A stretch of 64,000 nt of DNA from Psychrobacter immobilis (GTDB taxonomy: Bacteria > Pseudomonadota > Gammaproteobacteria > Pseudomonadales > Moraxellaceae). Location of the stretch: contig NZ_CAJGZQ010000017.1 of the NCBI RefSeq assembly GCF_904846185.1, positions 1 to 64,000 of the forward strand, written 5' to 3'. Shown in pieces: positions 19,022-27,732 of this stretch (the first letter of the stretch is position 1; every line of letters begins with the position of its first letter). Made by a program: the position numbers and the translations under genes. The notes beneath the pieces were generated by a model. It had not been told where the DNA came from. It ran no database searches and worked only from the letters and a program-made list of their open reading frames with translations.

Positions 19022-20248
19022 CTACAAATTCACTTTATCCAAAATAAAATCAATATCCTTATCGCCGCGCCCTGACAAATTGACTAAAATCGTCTCATCC
19101 GCTGACATATCTTTGGCAATTTTCATCGCATAAGCGATGGCATGTGCCGACTCTAAGGCAGGAATAATACCCTCAAGGCGCGACAATGCCATAAACGCTT
19201 CTAGACATTCAGCATCAGTCGCCGACTCATAAGTGGCCAGTTTTAAATCTCGCAGATGCGAGTGCTGTGGTCCAACCCCTGGATAATCAAGACCGGAGGC
19301 AATCGAATGTACGGGAGCTGGCTCGCCTTTTTCATCGAGCAGCACGTAACATTTAAAACCATGAATCTCACCTTTCACGCCGAGCGACATTGTCGCCGCA
19401 TGATTAGGAGTATCCAGACCTTCGCCTGCTGGTTCCACGCCTATTTTTTCTACATCTTTATCATCAAAAAAGCCGCTAAACATACCGATAGCATTAGAGC
19501 CGCCGCCAATACAAGCGACCACTTTATTAGGTAGCTTACCCGTCGTCGTTAAAAACTGCGACCGTGCTTCATGTCCGACCACTGACTGAAAGTAGCTGAC
19601 CATTTCAGGATAGGGCGCAGGTCCCAATGCCGAGCCAATCGCAAACATACTGGTATCGAGCTCATTAAGATAGGTTTCAAAGGCGCTATCGACTGCTTCT
19701 TTTAGCGTACCCGCGCCACGCGAGACTGGTACGATATTGGCACCCAAAATCTTCATACGACTGACGTTTGGATGCTCCTTTTTAATATCGACCACACCCA
19801 TATGAATCTCACACTCCATACCCATCAAGGCCGCTGCCGTTGCCAACGCTACGCCATGTTGCCCCGCACCCGTCTCGGCAATTACCTTTTTTTTGCCTAA
19901 TTTCTTGGCTAATAACACTTCACCCAAACAGTGATTAATCTTATGCGCGCCCGTATGATTTAAATCTTCACGCTTAAAATAAATCTGCGCGCCGCCGCAA
20001 TGCTCCGTCAAACGCTGCGCATGATAAATAGGACTTGGACGACCAACATAGGTCTCACGCAAGCGCTTCATCTCAGCGATAAAATCGTCATTTTTAATGA
20101 TTTCACGAAAACCTACTTCGATTTCTGCCATGGCTTTGGCAAGCTCAGGATGACCAATTTTGCCACCAAACTCTCCGTATAAACCATCGTCATTGGGCAA
20201 AATTGATTGATGTAAACCGTAGCCATTAGTTGTATTTTGCGTTGTCAT
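19022..20248 (-). CDS. trpB: Tryptophan synthase beta chain
   Basis: A 408-residue PLP enzyme that condenses indole with serine. The PLP Lys is K103 in [32 protein letters not shown] forms the substrate loop with the catalytic Glu. The phosphate-binding loop is [24 protein letters not shown] and SGRGDKD close the active site. trpA is not adjacent on either side, which is unusual because trpB and trpA are normally neighbours. The chain is complete and close in length to E. coli TrpB. An alpha chain should be sought elsewhere. Confidence 0.95.
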   Translation of the reverse strand: MTTQNTTNGYGLHQSILPNDDGLYGEFGGKIGHPELAKAMAEIEVGFREIIKNDDFIAEMKRLRETYVGRPSPIYHAQRLTEHCGGAQIYFKREDLNHTGAHKINHCLGEVLLAKKLGKKKVIAETGAGQHGVALATAAALMGMECEIHMGVVDIKKEHPNVSRMKILGANIVPVSRGAGTLKEAVDSAFETYLNELDTSMFAIGSALGPAPYPEMVSYFQSVVGHEARSQFLTTTGKLPNKVVACIGGGSNAIGMFSGFFDDKDVEKIGVEPAGEGLDTPNHAATMSLGVKGEIHGFKCYVLLDEKGEPAPVHSIASGLDYPGVGPQHSHLRDLKLATYESATDAECLEAFMALSRLEGIIPALESAHAIAYAMKIAKDMSADETILVNLSGRGDKDIDFILDKVNL

Positions 20249-20639
20249 AGTTAAGCCTTGTTATTTTAAATGGAGTATTAGTATTGGCATTTTTGCCGAA
20301 TTATTTAGCTTTTTAAAGATAAGAATAATTGAATGTATTTGTGTTCTAGTACATTGAAACAAGATGATAAGCGAAATTCTCTATTCGGTCAAGTTTACAC
20401 GTCACTCTAAAAATAATTGTCTAACTAACTGGCTGAGTTAGTGACTAAAAGCTGACAAGAATAATCGTTGAATGAAAGCCCGATTTGCCTATAAGTATTA
20501 CAGCAATCGTGTGACTGAAATAATAACGCAACCTATGTTTGCTAATATGATGCTCGCTTGGCTTAGCGCACCTTTGCAGTCTAAAGCTAATATTATTTCA
20601 TACGGGCTTTTTAGCTTAAATATCAAATTAGGATACACC
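20249..20639. other. Divergent promoter region between trpB and the GMC oxidase
   Basis: About 390 bases. The coding frame of the oxidase is open back to 20472, but the extension lacks a ribosome-binding site, so I treat it as leader. No trp leader peptide or attenuator was seen on the trpB side. Confidence 0.5.
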
Positions 20640-22238
20640 ATGCAACGACGCCAACTGATTAAAGCCATGGGTTTAAGCTTAGGCGCTATCAGCACCTCCG
20701 CTGCGGTGAGCGGCTGTCAAACGCTTGCCAAGCAGCCAAAGCTACCAAGCAAAATTACTCAAGCTGGGCATTTTCCTAATATCATCGTCGGTAGTGGCTA
20801 TGGCGGTGCGGTAGCGGCGCTGCGATTGAGCGAAAAAGGTCACAAGATTTTAATCCTTGAGATGGGGATGCGCTGGGATAGAAGCCCCAAGCATGATACC
20901 TTTTGCAAAATGATTAACGCTGATAAACGCTCAAGCTGGTTTAGCAATATGCCAAACGCTCCTATTCCCATTCCAATCCCGATTAAAAAATATCCTGGGG
21001 TTTTAGACTTAATCGAATATGAGGATATGAAAGTCTTCGCTGGGCGTGCTTATGGCGGCGGCTCTATCGTCAATGGCGCGATTGCCATTCAGCCAAGACG
21101 CTCGCACTTTGAAGCAGTGTTTCCGTGGATTAACTCTGATGAGATGTACGATACTTACTTTCCCCGCGCGATGAAAAACCTGAAAGTCAGCCAAATTCCT
21201 GAGTCATTTTTTAATGAGTCCGAGCATTACGAATTCACCCGCTCTGCTGAACGTCAAGCAGAAAAGGCGGGACTCAAAACAGAGTTTTTCGGTAATAGCT
21301 ACGATTTTGACTATATGCAAAAAGAAGCGAAGGGCGAAGTCTATAAATCTGGCCTTGGCGGCGAAGTCATCTATGGCAATAACGCTGGCAAGTTCTCACT
21401 GGATTTAACCTATTTGAAAGACGCTGAAGCTACTGGCAATGTGACGGTGAAAACCTTACGAAAAGTTAATACTATCCAAGCGCTCGATAATGACCAACTG
21501 CGTTTAGAAGTACACGTTATCAATAAAACTGGCGGCGTGGATAAAGTTGAGCATTACACTTGCGATAAGCTGTTCCTTAATGCAGGCAGTACGGGCACCT
21601 CAGAGTTACTATTAAAGAGCCAAGCAGAAGGTATGCTTAATCATCTAAACGAACATATTGGACAGCACTGGGGACCCAACGGCAACATTATGACTGGACG
21701 CAATTTCGTCCATGCTGCTGGCACCATCCAATCTACCATTCCGGTCAAAGCCATTAATATGTGGGACGGCGATAGAGGCGACTCAAAATACAAAATTTTT
21801 GCTGAGCTCGCACCATTGCCACTAGGGCTTGAAACTTGGACGACACTATATCTCGCCATCACCGACAATCCAGAACGCGGCAATTATTACTATGATAAAG
21901 CCACCAAAACCGTCAAGCTCAATTGGAAACGTAAGCAAAACGAGTACTCGGTAAACGCTGCCAAAGAGCTGATCGAAAAACTCGCCAAAGTAAATGGTGG
22001 CTCGACTTCGAGCTTGCTATTTACCAAAGGCTTTGGTGACGACTTCTGCTATCACCCACTAGGTGGCTGCGTATTAGGCAAAGCGACTGATGAGTTCGGT
22101 CGCGTCAAAGGGCATAAAAATATCTACGTGCAAGATGGCGCGTTAATCCCCGGCAGCGCTGGCGTCAATCCATATGTATTTATCACAGGACTTGCTGAGC
22201 GTAATATGGCGGCTATTTTGAAGGAAGATTTTGGGTAG
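20640..22238 (+). CDS. GMC oxidoreductase, cholesterol-oxidase-like, with Tat lipoprotein signal
   Basis: I start at the ATG at 20640: AGGA is correctly spaced and the protein then opens MQRRQLIKAMGLSLGA. That is a twin-arginine signal (RRQLIK) ending in the lipobox VSGC. The mature protein begins with an FAD fold, NIIVGSGYGGAVAALRLSE. GRAYGGGSIVNGAIA and the C-terminal DDFCYHPLGGCVLG with the catalytic His are hallmarks of GMC enzymes close to class I cholesterol oxidase. The end is NIYVQDGALIPGSAGVNPY. About 532 residues. An alternating Pro-Ile stretch follows a probable active-site lid. The Tat signal implies folding with FAD before export. Substrate is a guess: sterol or another alcohol. 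Confidence 0.88.
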   Translation: MQRRQLIKAMGLSLGAISTSAAVSGCQTLAKQPKLPSKITQAGHFPNIIVGSGYGGAVAALRLSEKGHKILILEMGMRWDRSPKHDTFCKMINADKRSSWFSNMPNAPIPIPIPIKKYPGVLDLIEYEDMKVFAGRAYGGGSIVNGAIAIQPRRSHFEAVFPWINSDEMYDTYFPRAMKNLKVSQIPESFFNESEHYEFTRSAERQAEKAGLKTEFFGNSYDFDYMQKEAKGEVYKSGLGGEVIYGNNAGKFSLDLTYLKDAEATGNVTVKTLRKVNTIQALDNDQLRLEVHVINKTGGVDKVEHYTCDKLFLNAGSTGTSELLLKSQAEGMLNHLNEHIGQHWGPNGNIMTGRNFVHAAGTIQSTIPVKAINMWDGDRGDSKYKIFAELAPLPLGLETWTTLYLAITDNPERGNYYYDKATKTVKLNWKRKQNEYSVNAAKELIEKLAKVNGGSTSSLLFTKGFGDDFCYHPLGGCVLGKATDEFGRVKGHKNIYVQDGALIPGSAGVNPYVFITGLAERNMAAILKEDFG

Positions 22239-22422
22239 GGAGTTGGAAGTTGGTTAAATGAGAACGCTCTAGATGGGTATTTTTTTGGGCTTGGGTTTGC
22301 GGGAGCTACTCCTGTTTTTTGCTCCTATCTTAGTTATCCACTGAACTTTAGTTAAATCAAATCTTTTAAAGTTTGTATTCTTCAGTTACTCTTTAAGTAA
22401 TTTAAATTTTGGTATTAAATTC

Positions 22423-24120
22423 ATGGAAAAGATTGACAGAGGCACAGCTGAGTCTATTAGCTATAAGGCAACATCCTATCATCATAATATTGTTAGCTAC
22501 TTAAACGATCATGAGCTTCAGAATTTATGTTATGCGAGGAAATCTAGAGTAAAAAGTAAGAAGGATATTCTTGGTAAGTACAATAGGAAAAAAACTGATC
22601 CTGATAAGAAAGGTTATAAAATAGAAGATATTTCAGATGTAATAGGTTTGAGATTCATTGTACTATTCAAACAGGACGTTATTCCTGTTATAAATTCAAT
22701 AATAAGTCTTTTAACTAAAGATAATGATAGTAAGAATCCTTTCCATAATTGCAGTATTGAAGAGCTAATATATTACAAAGGTAATGTTTCACTTTCTAAT
22801 ATTTCTCATAAGGTGCGCGATAGTTTCTCCTCAATAGGAATGGATATCAAAGAGAGAAACTCTCGAGAAGGCTATTCTAGTATCCATATAGTTTGCGACC
22901 TTAGTACTGAATATAGTGACGTATTACCTGAAAACTATAAAATCCCAGTGGAGATTCAGGTTAGAACAATTTTTGAAGATGCTTGGGGCGAAATTGATCA
23001 CAAATATGGCTATCAAGCTAGGAGAGATAGTAACTCATTCCATCCAACACTAGACAAGCATCTACAAACCTTAAAACAGTTTGTAGATGCTTGTGTTGAC
23101 TATGCAGATTTGATAGTTGAAGAATCTGAAATTGAATTAAATCCGACTGATTTTTCTAAAGTTCTGAATATACCCGAAGGCTCCGAAAGTTTATCTGAAT
23201 TATTTAGTGACTTAAATATTGAAGAAAAATACCTGTACGAATATAGCGATGCCATACAAGCAAAAAATAAAGCGATAAAAGAAAGTAATGGTAAAGAACT
23301 TATAAGATGTGCAGATCACTTTCTGAGTATTAAAAATGATTATTTAAAGCAGAAAGCTGACTTAGAAAACGATACTTTTTCATTCTATTGTAGTCTCAAT
23401 TATGCCTTCTGTAATCTTGTTAATAACACTGAGAAGGGTGTGAAAAACGCTAAAGATATGTACTTAACTTTAAAAGAAGTAGATCCAGACAATAGTTTAA
23501 TATTGATGAGACTCGGTCAGACTATGGGTAGAATAGGAGAGTTTGACGACTCTATATCTTTAATCAAAGAGTCTTATACTAAAGCAATTAATCGAAAATC
23601 AAAATTTAAAGTCAAAGAGACAGATATTAAATACATTTTGTCTAAAGTTCCAAAAACAGTTGGCTACTATATCTGGTTAAAAATATATAATTCAGACAAA
23701 TCATTGGAAAATGAGTATATTAAAAATTTGTATCAAGAAGCTTACGAATTTACACTTGAAGGCTTTAAGGCTTTAAATGAAGATAATCATGCTGAAGAGT
23801 ATATTGACTATCAAAATAATTTAGTTTTCTATCTTACAGAGATTAACAAGATTCAAGATACAGAAGAGAATCGTGAATTAATTAGAGAGAAATTAATTGC
23901 AATCGAAGATGGTTACAAAAGTCCAGAGGACATAGATGCTACAATTTTAGATACTCTTCTTAGCTCATATTATATGCTTGAAGACATTGATAAATGTAGA
24001 ATATATTCTCAGTTACTTAAAACTAAAATTTTTAAAAAGAGCTACGATTTTGATGATAGTGAAGCTCTAGACATGTTGGAGCTGGTCGATAAAGTAAACG
24101 ATTTAGTGACTAAGGAGTAG
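22423..24120 (+). CDS. RelA/SpoT-type alarmone synthetase domain with helical-repeat C-terminus
   Basis: A 565-residue protein. Residues about 35-200 form a RelA/SpoT nucleotide pyrophosphokinase domain: RVKSKKDILGK at 42-52, DVIGLRF with D72, REGYSSIHIV with G-loop Tyr151 and His155, VEIQVRT with E178, then W188 and H193. All expected catalytic positions are present. No HD hydrolase, TGS or ACT domain is seen. Residues about 210-565 are alpha-helical, with spacing suggestive of TPR-like repeats. The gene is markedly more AT-rich than its neighbours and has no strong Shine-Dalgarno. It could be a stand-alone (p)ppGpp synthetase, a toxSAS-type toxin or a CapRel-like phage sensor; the C-terminus does not visibly match the known CapRel antitoxin domain. 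Confidence 0.82.
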   Translation: MEKIDRGTAESISYKATSYHHNIVSYLNDHELQNLCYARKSRVKSKKDILGKYNRKKTDPDKKGYKIEDISDVIGLRFIVLFKQDVIPVINSIISLLTKDNDSKNPFHNCSIEELIYYKGNVSLSNISHKVRDSFSSIGMDIKERNSREGYSSIHIVCDLSTEYSDVLPENYKIPVEIQVRTIFEDAWGEIDHKYGYQARRDSNSFHPTLDKHLQTLKQFVDACVDYADLIVEESEIELNPTDFSKVLNIPEGSESLSELFSDLNIEEKYLYEYSDAIQAKNKAIKESNGKELIRCADHFLSIKNDYLKQKADLENDTFSFYCSLNYAFCNLVNNTEKGVKNAKDMYLTLKEVDPDNSLILMRLGQTMGRIGEFDDSISLIKESYTKAINRKSKFKVKETDIKYILSKVPKTVGYYIWLKIYNSDKSLENEYIKNLYQEAYEFTLEGFKALNEDNHAEEYIDYQNNLVFYLTEINKIQDTEENRELIREKLIAIEDGYKSPEDIDATILDTLLSSYYMLEDIDKCRIYSQLLKTKIFKKSYDFDDSEALDMLELVDKVNDLVTKE

Positions 24121-24627
24121 TTGACAGGGATGTAAATTAGTCTAAACTATAACCTAGTCTTCATCTAAACAAATTATAAGCGTGGAGGCTAAAACCACTA
24201 CTACGGAGAATTACTATGACTATGTTACCAAAGGGTGATGCTTAGAAAGTCATTGCTACAGAATCCATTTTATATCAGAAAAGGCTCCTATTGAAAATAG
24301 TAGCCTTTTTTTATACCTGAATTTTAATTATCGATAGTCAACTTGAGGAGTGTTTTAGCTCTGATAGTAGCCATAGTCCGCATCGCCATCGACAAGTTAG
24401 ATACAAACGGATAGCAGGATTGGCTCCCACAACTAATTATTCCTCAAAAACCTATAAATCGTATTCTCAAAATCTAACCAAAACTCCCGCTACATCACAA
24501 TATTTGAATTCCTAAAACCCTCCTCCCTACCACACACCCATTGAATTCCAACCACGCATCGGCAACAATAACAGTATTTATTGATAACACTCAATCTAGA
24601 ATAATTATTCGAGAAAAAGGATAAATA
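24121..24627. other. Intergenic region with a nine-codon frame and a terminator
   Basis: About 500 bases between the RelA/SpoT gene and lplA. It contains a short frame at 24216-24245 (MTMLPKGDA) with a good GGAG ribosome-binding site. A hairpin follows at 24278-24311, then gene-free sequence. The frame may be a leader peptide or the remnant of a deleted gene. AAAAAGGAT just before 24628 is the lplA ribosome-binding site. Confidence 0.45.
24278..24311 (+). terminator. Intrinsic terminator after the RelA/SpoT gene
   Basis: GAAAAGGCT-CTAT pairs with ATAG-AGCCTTTTTTT around a short loop, with one mismatch. It is the first terminator downstream of 24120. Confidence 0.8.
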
Positions 24628-25632
24628 ATGAAACTGCGCATCTTAAAATCTGCCGTGACCAACCCTTGGTTTAACCTCGCGACCGAAGATTGGATATTCC
24701 AAGCGCTAGACCCAGATTCGCACACCCTGTTCTTATGGCGCAATAGCGAGACCGTGGTCATTGGGCGCTCGCAAAACCCATGGGTTGAATGCAAAATCGA
24801 TAAGATGGAAGCCGACAATGTGTTTTTGGCGCGGCGTCAGAGTGGCGGTGGCGCAGTGTTTCATGATTTGGGCAATACCAACTTTACCTTTTTGTCGCCC
24901 AAAGCCGACTACGACCAAGAGGCAAACTTCACCATCATCATTAATGCACTAAAAAAGTTAGGCATAGACGCGGATTTATCTGGTCGTAACGATATGCAAG
25001 TCGGCGATAAGAAGATATCAGGCAGCGCCTTTAAACATGCCGCTGATCGTAGCTTTCATCACGGGACATTACTCGTAAATGCCAACATGCAAAAGCTAGG
25101 CGATTATCTTAATCCGCATCCCCTTAAGCTGAAAGCAAAAGGCATTAAATCTGTCCGCGCTCGCGTCGCCAATTTGGTTGAGTTTAATGAAGACATCAAT
25201 CACGAGACTTTATCCGAGGCAATTATTGAGGCGTTTCGTGAGTATTATGGAGATACTGCACCTGTAGAAGAGTTGGATGAAGCCAGTCTTGCCAAGCAGC
25301 CTAACCTAAACAAATACTATCAGAAAATGGCGGATTGGGATTGGCGCTTTGGCAAAACTCCTGAATTCACTCATCACATCGAGACGCGCTTTGATTGGGG
25401 TATTATTGATTTGCACCTTGATGTGAAGCAAGCAGTGATACGCGAGGTCGTCATCTTCTCTGACGCACTAAACGTGGAATTGATTGAGCTATTAAAGGAC
25501 ACACTGACGGACATTAAATACGATAAGCATGAGCTTAAAACCAAGCTTGATGAATTTGGTAAGGAGCATCCTGAGTTGGCAGCACAGATTGATGACGTGT
25601 CTGTGTGGTTGATTAGTGAGATGGAAGGTTAG
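24628..25632 (+). CDS. lplA: Lipoate--protein ligase A
   Basis: A 334-residue enzyme that activates free lipoate with ATP and attaches it to E2 and GcvH subunits. Features are the N-terminal NPWFNLATEDWIF, FLWRNSETVVIGRSQNPW, the RRQSGGGAVFHDLGNTNF lipoate-binding loop, and DKKISGSAFKHAADRSFHHGTLLVN with the catalytic Lys. The C-terminal accessory domain follows (EFTHHIETRFDWG onward), as in E. coli LplA. Start supported by AAAAAGGAT. Single gene; it sits between two accessory AT-rich genes. Confidence 0.95.
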   Translation: MKLRILKSAVTNPWFNLATEDWIFQALDPDSHTLFLWRNSETVVIGRSQNPWVECKIDKMEADNVFLARRQSGGGAVFHDLGNTNFTFLSPKADYDQEANFTIIINALKKLGIDADLSGRNDMQVGDKKISGSAFKHAADRSFHHGTLLVNANMQKLGDYLNPHPLKLKAKGIKSVRARVANLVEFNEDINHETLSEAIIEAFREYYGDTAPVEELDEASLAKQPNLNKYYQKMADWDWRFGKTPEFTHHIETRFDWGIIDLHLDVKQAVIREVVIFSDALNVELIELLKDTLTDIKYDKHELKTKLDEFGKEHPELAAQIDDVSVWLISEMEG

Positions 25633-25852
25633 ATTTTTGCTTGTTATTAACATTGAGTAAAGACTCTCACTTCCTTACTGCTATCAATATTTCAAAAGCT
25701 CTTATACTTTGCGCCGACCAAGCTTGCTATATAAAACACAGCCTTAAACAAACTTAAGTTTGATATTTTACGCTTTAGCCATCTATAATGTGATGCAAAT
25801 AATAGATCCGCTATAAAATTCCAAACTTTAAACGTTTAAGCAAGGTAGCACT

Positions 25853-27109
25853 ATGGCAGCCTATATCACCGTCGGCGCAAAGACCTCTCACGGTGGGACG
25901 GTCATCTCCGGCTCACCGCACACCACTCATAACGGTATCCCTGTCGCGCGTAAAGGCGATAAAGTCATCTGTAAAAAGTGTAAAAAGGTCACCACTATTC
26001 TTAGTGGTGATGCCTCCTTTATTGTCGATGGCGCACCCATTGCACGTGGCGGTGATGTCACCAGCTGCGGTGCGAAACTGATTGCTAGTCAGCAGTCATT
26101 TGCGGAGTCAGGTTTTGATGTCGGCAGTATTGCGCAGGCAGCGCCTTTGCAGTTTGCGAAGTCGGATATGAGTAATTCGTTTGTAGATGATAATGAGGAA
26201 GAACTTGAAGAAATTCACTTTGCTATTGAAGTAATTGAGTTCAACCATAAAGAAGATTCAATAAGTAATTATGGTTCAGAAGGTAACTCTAGCAATATTG
26301 CAGTCGATGAATACAATGATGATGGAGATTATTTAGGTAGCTATAATCTAGCAGATAATCCTAGTGATCTATTGGTTTCTGATTCAACTTGGTATAAAGA
26401 AAAAGGTATTGGAAATCAGCTCTCTGCTCTTGCGTCAGATTCGTATCAAGCAGCTGTTGATACTGTAACTTCATATTGGGGTGGCACTAAAAAGAAAGGG
26501 AAAGAGTTTGGTGAAAACACGGTCAATGTTGCCAAGCATACTAAAAATGCCATGATTATAAACCTTGGCGTTATAGAAGCTGGATTTAAGGATTTCCCCG
26601 AGAGAACTAAGGCATCAGCAGCAACTGCTATGCTGCGATTCGGCCAAAGATCAAACGTAGATTTTGTGTATATATCAGGTGGTGCGGGTGTTAAACATTT
26701 TGGTATTGATATGGGAATGTCTGTAAATGCTCATAACGGGAAAGTATATGAGCCCGTAACCGCAAATGCCAATGTTAATACTAATAAAGCGCCATCTATT
26801 AGTGTTCAGGTAGGAGTTGGACGTATCATAAGTAGTAATATTAAAGGTGATGCTAGCGCTACTGATGCTATATTATCAGGTCAAGGACATTCATATTCCA
26901 TCGAAGTTGGTCCAGCAACTGCTGCCATTGAAACTACCGACGATGGCAAAACAACTGCAGGGGTTATCGGTGCAGGTAAAGAAATCTCTTTTAAAGGTAA
27001 TAAAAATAGCTCTTCTATTGGCACTAGTAAAGGTTCTACAAATATGGAGAAAGCAGGAGATATGAAATATGATTCTGCAAGAAATATAATTAAGTATGTA
27101 GGAAAATAA
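25853..27109 (+). CDS. PAAR-domain protein with unrecognised C-terminal domain (candidate type VI effector)
   Basis: Residues 1-95 form a PAAR domain: SHGGTVISGSPHTTHNGIPVARKGDKV, a CKKC pair, VDGAPIARGGDVTSCGA, with the His and Cys that bind zinc at the spike tip. PAAR proteins sharpen the VgrG spike and carry effectors. Residues about 115-200 are an acidic linker. Residues 200-418 are Gly/Ser/Ala-rich, probably beta-rich, and match no toxin family I know. The C-terminal DNA is visibly more AT-rich than the PAAR part, consistent with exchange of the 3' end. The next gene starts three bases after the stop. No type VI structural genes are in the window, so delivery would rely on a distant cluster. 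Confidence 0.8.
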   Translation: MAAYITVGAKTSHGGTVISGSPHTTHNGIPVARKGDKVICKKCKKVTTILSGDASFIVDGAPIARGGDVTSCGAKLIASQQSFAESGFDVGSIAQAAPLQFAKSDMSNSFVDDNEEELEEIHFAIEVIEFNHKEDSISNYGSEGNSSNIAVDEYNDDGDYLGSYNLADNPSDLLVSDSTWYKEKGIGNQLSALASDSYQAAVDTVTSYWGGTKKKGKEFGENTVNVAKHTKNAMIINLGVIEAGFKDFPERTKASAATAMLRFGQRSNVDFVYISGGAGVKHFGIDMGMSVNAHNGKVYEPVTANANVNTNKAPSISVQVGVGRIISSNIKGDASATDAILSGQGHSYSIEVGPATAAIETTDDGKTTAGVIGAGKEISFKGNKNSSSIGTSKGSTNMEKAGDMKYDSARNIIKYVGK

Positions 27110-27112
27110 TCA

Positions 27113-27682
27113 GTGAAAATAAGAGGTAAAAAATATAATCTGTCTGATATTTCACTTATTGCATTTGTTGTTATTTTATTTATATGGACTATAGACTTAG
27201 AACCAGATAAGAAGCTTGAAATATACCAACAAGAATTGACTGGAAAGGAAAGTTGGTTACTTTCTGAACTGAATAATATTGCAGATTTTTTAAATTTTAA
27301 TGAAAGTGATTATGACTATACCAACCGCGAAGTTTGGTTTTATTCTTGGTATTATGGCTACGACTTTAATGAAGATAGACTATTGAGATTAAAACATAAT
27401 CTTCTCAAAAGAGGTTGGATAGATGTAACGGATAGTGTTGATAAAAATAACTATACAGCTTTGACTGTAGGAAAATCTAATGAGACAGCTAAAAATATCC
27501 ACATCTTATGTAATAACAAAGCAACTATTCTTCTATATATGACCGATATGCAAAAAGATATCGAATATAGTTCTACTAAAGTTAGAACTTTAGTAGAACT
27601 ATTATATGACTATAGTTTGCCTTGTTATGACTTGAATGAAAAACAATATAACAATCCTAGCACTATAGAATTGAATAATTAA
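27113..27682 (+). CDS. Putative membrane-anchored partner (immunity candidate) of the PAAR protein
   Basis: A 189-residue protein starting at GTG three bases after the PAAR stop, with AGGAAAA overlapping the upstream gene's end, so translation is probably coupled. One membrane helix (ISLIAFVVILFIWTI, residues about 14-28) is followed by an acidic soluble domain rich in Tyr, Asn and Trp. I recognise no family. Position, size, a single anchor and low GC all fit an immunity protein that neutralises the PAAR protein's C-terminal domain in the periplasm, but this is inference from context. Confidence 0.65.
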   Translation: MKIRGKKYNLSDISLIAFVVILFIWTIDLEPDKKLEIYQQELTGKESWLLSELNNIADFLNFNESDYDYTNREVWFYSWYYGYDFNEDRLLRLKHNLLKRGWIDVTDSVDKNNYTALTVGKSNETAKNIHILCNNKATILLYMTDMQKDIEYSSTKVRTLVELLYDYSLPCYDLNEKQYNNPSTIELNN

Positions 27683-27732
27683 TACTATTCCCTAAAAATT
27701 AATAGCTAGAACAACTAACAAAAGGAATTTTG

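Noticed and set aside
20472-20639. Longer N-terminus of the GMC oxidase
   Set aside because: No ribosome-binding site at 20472, and the extension would bury the twin-arginine signal that starts at 20640.
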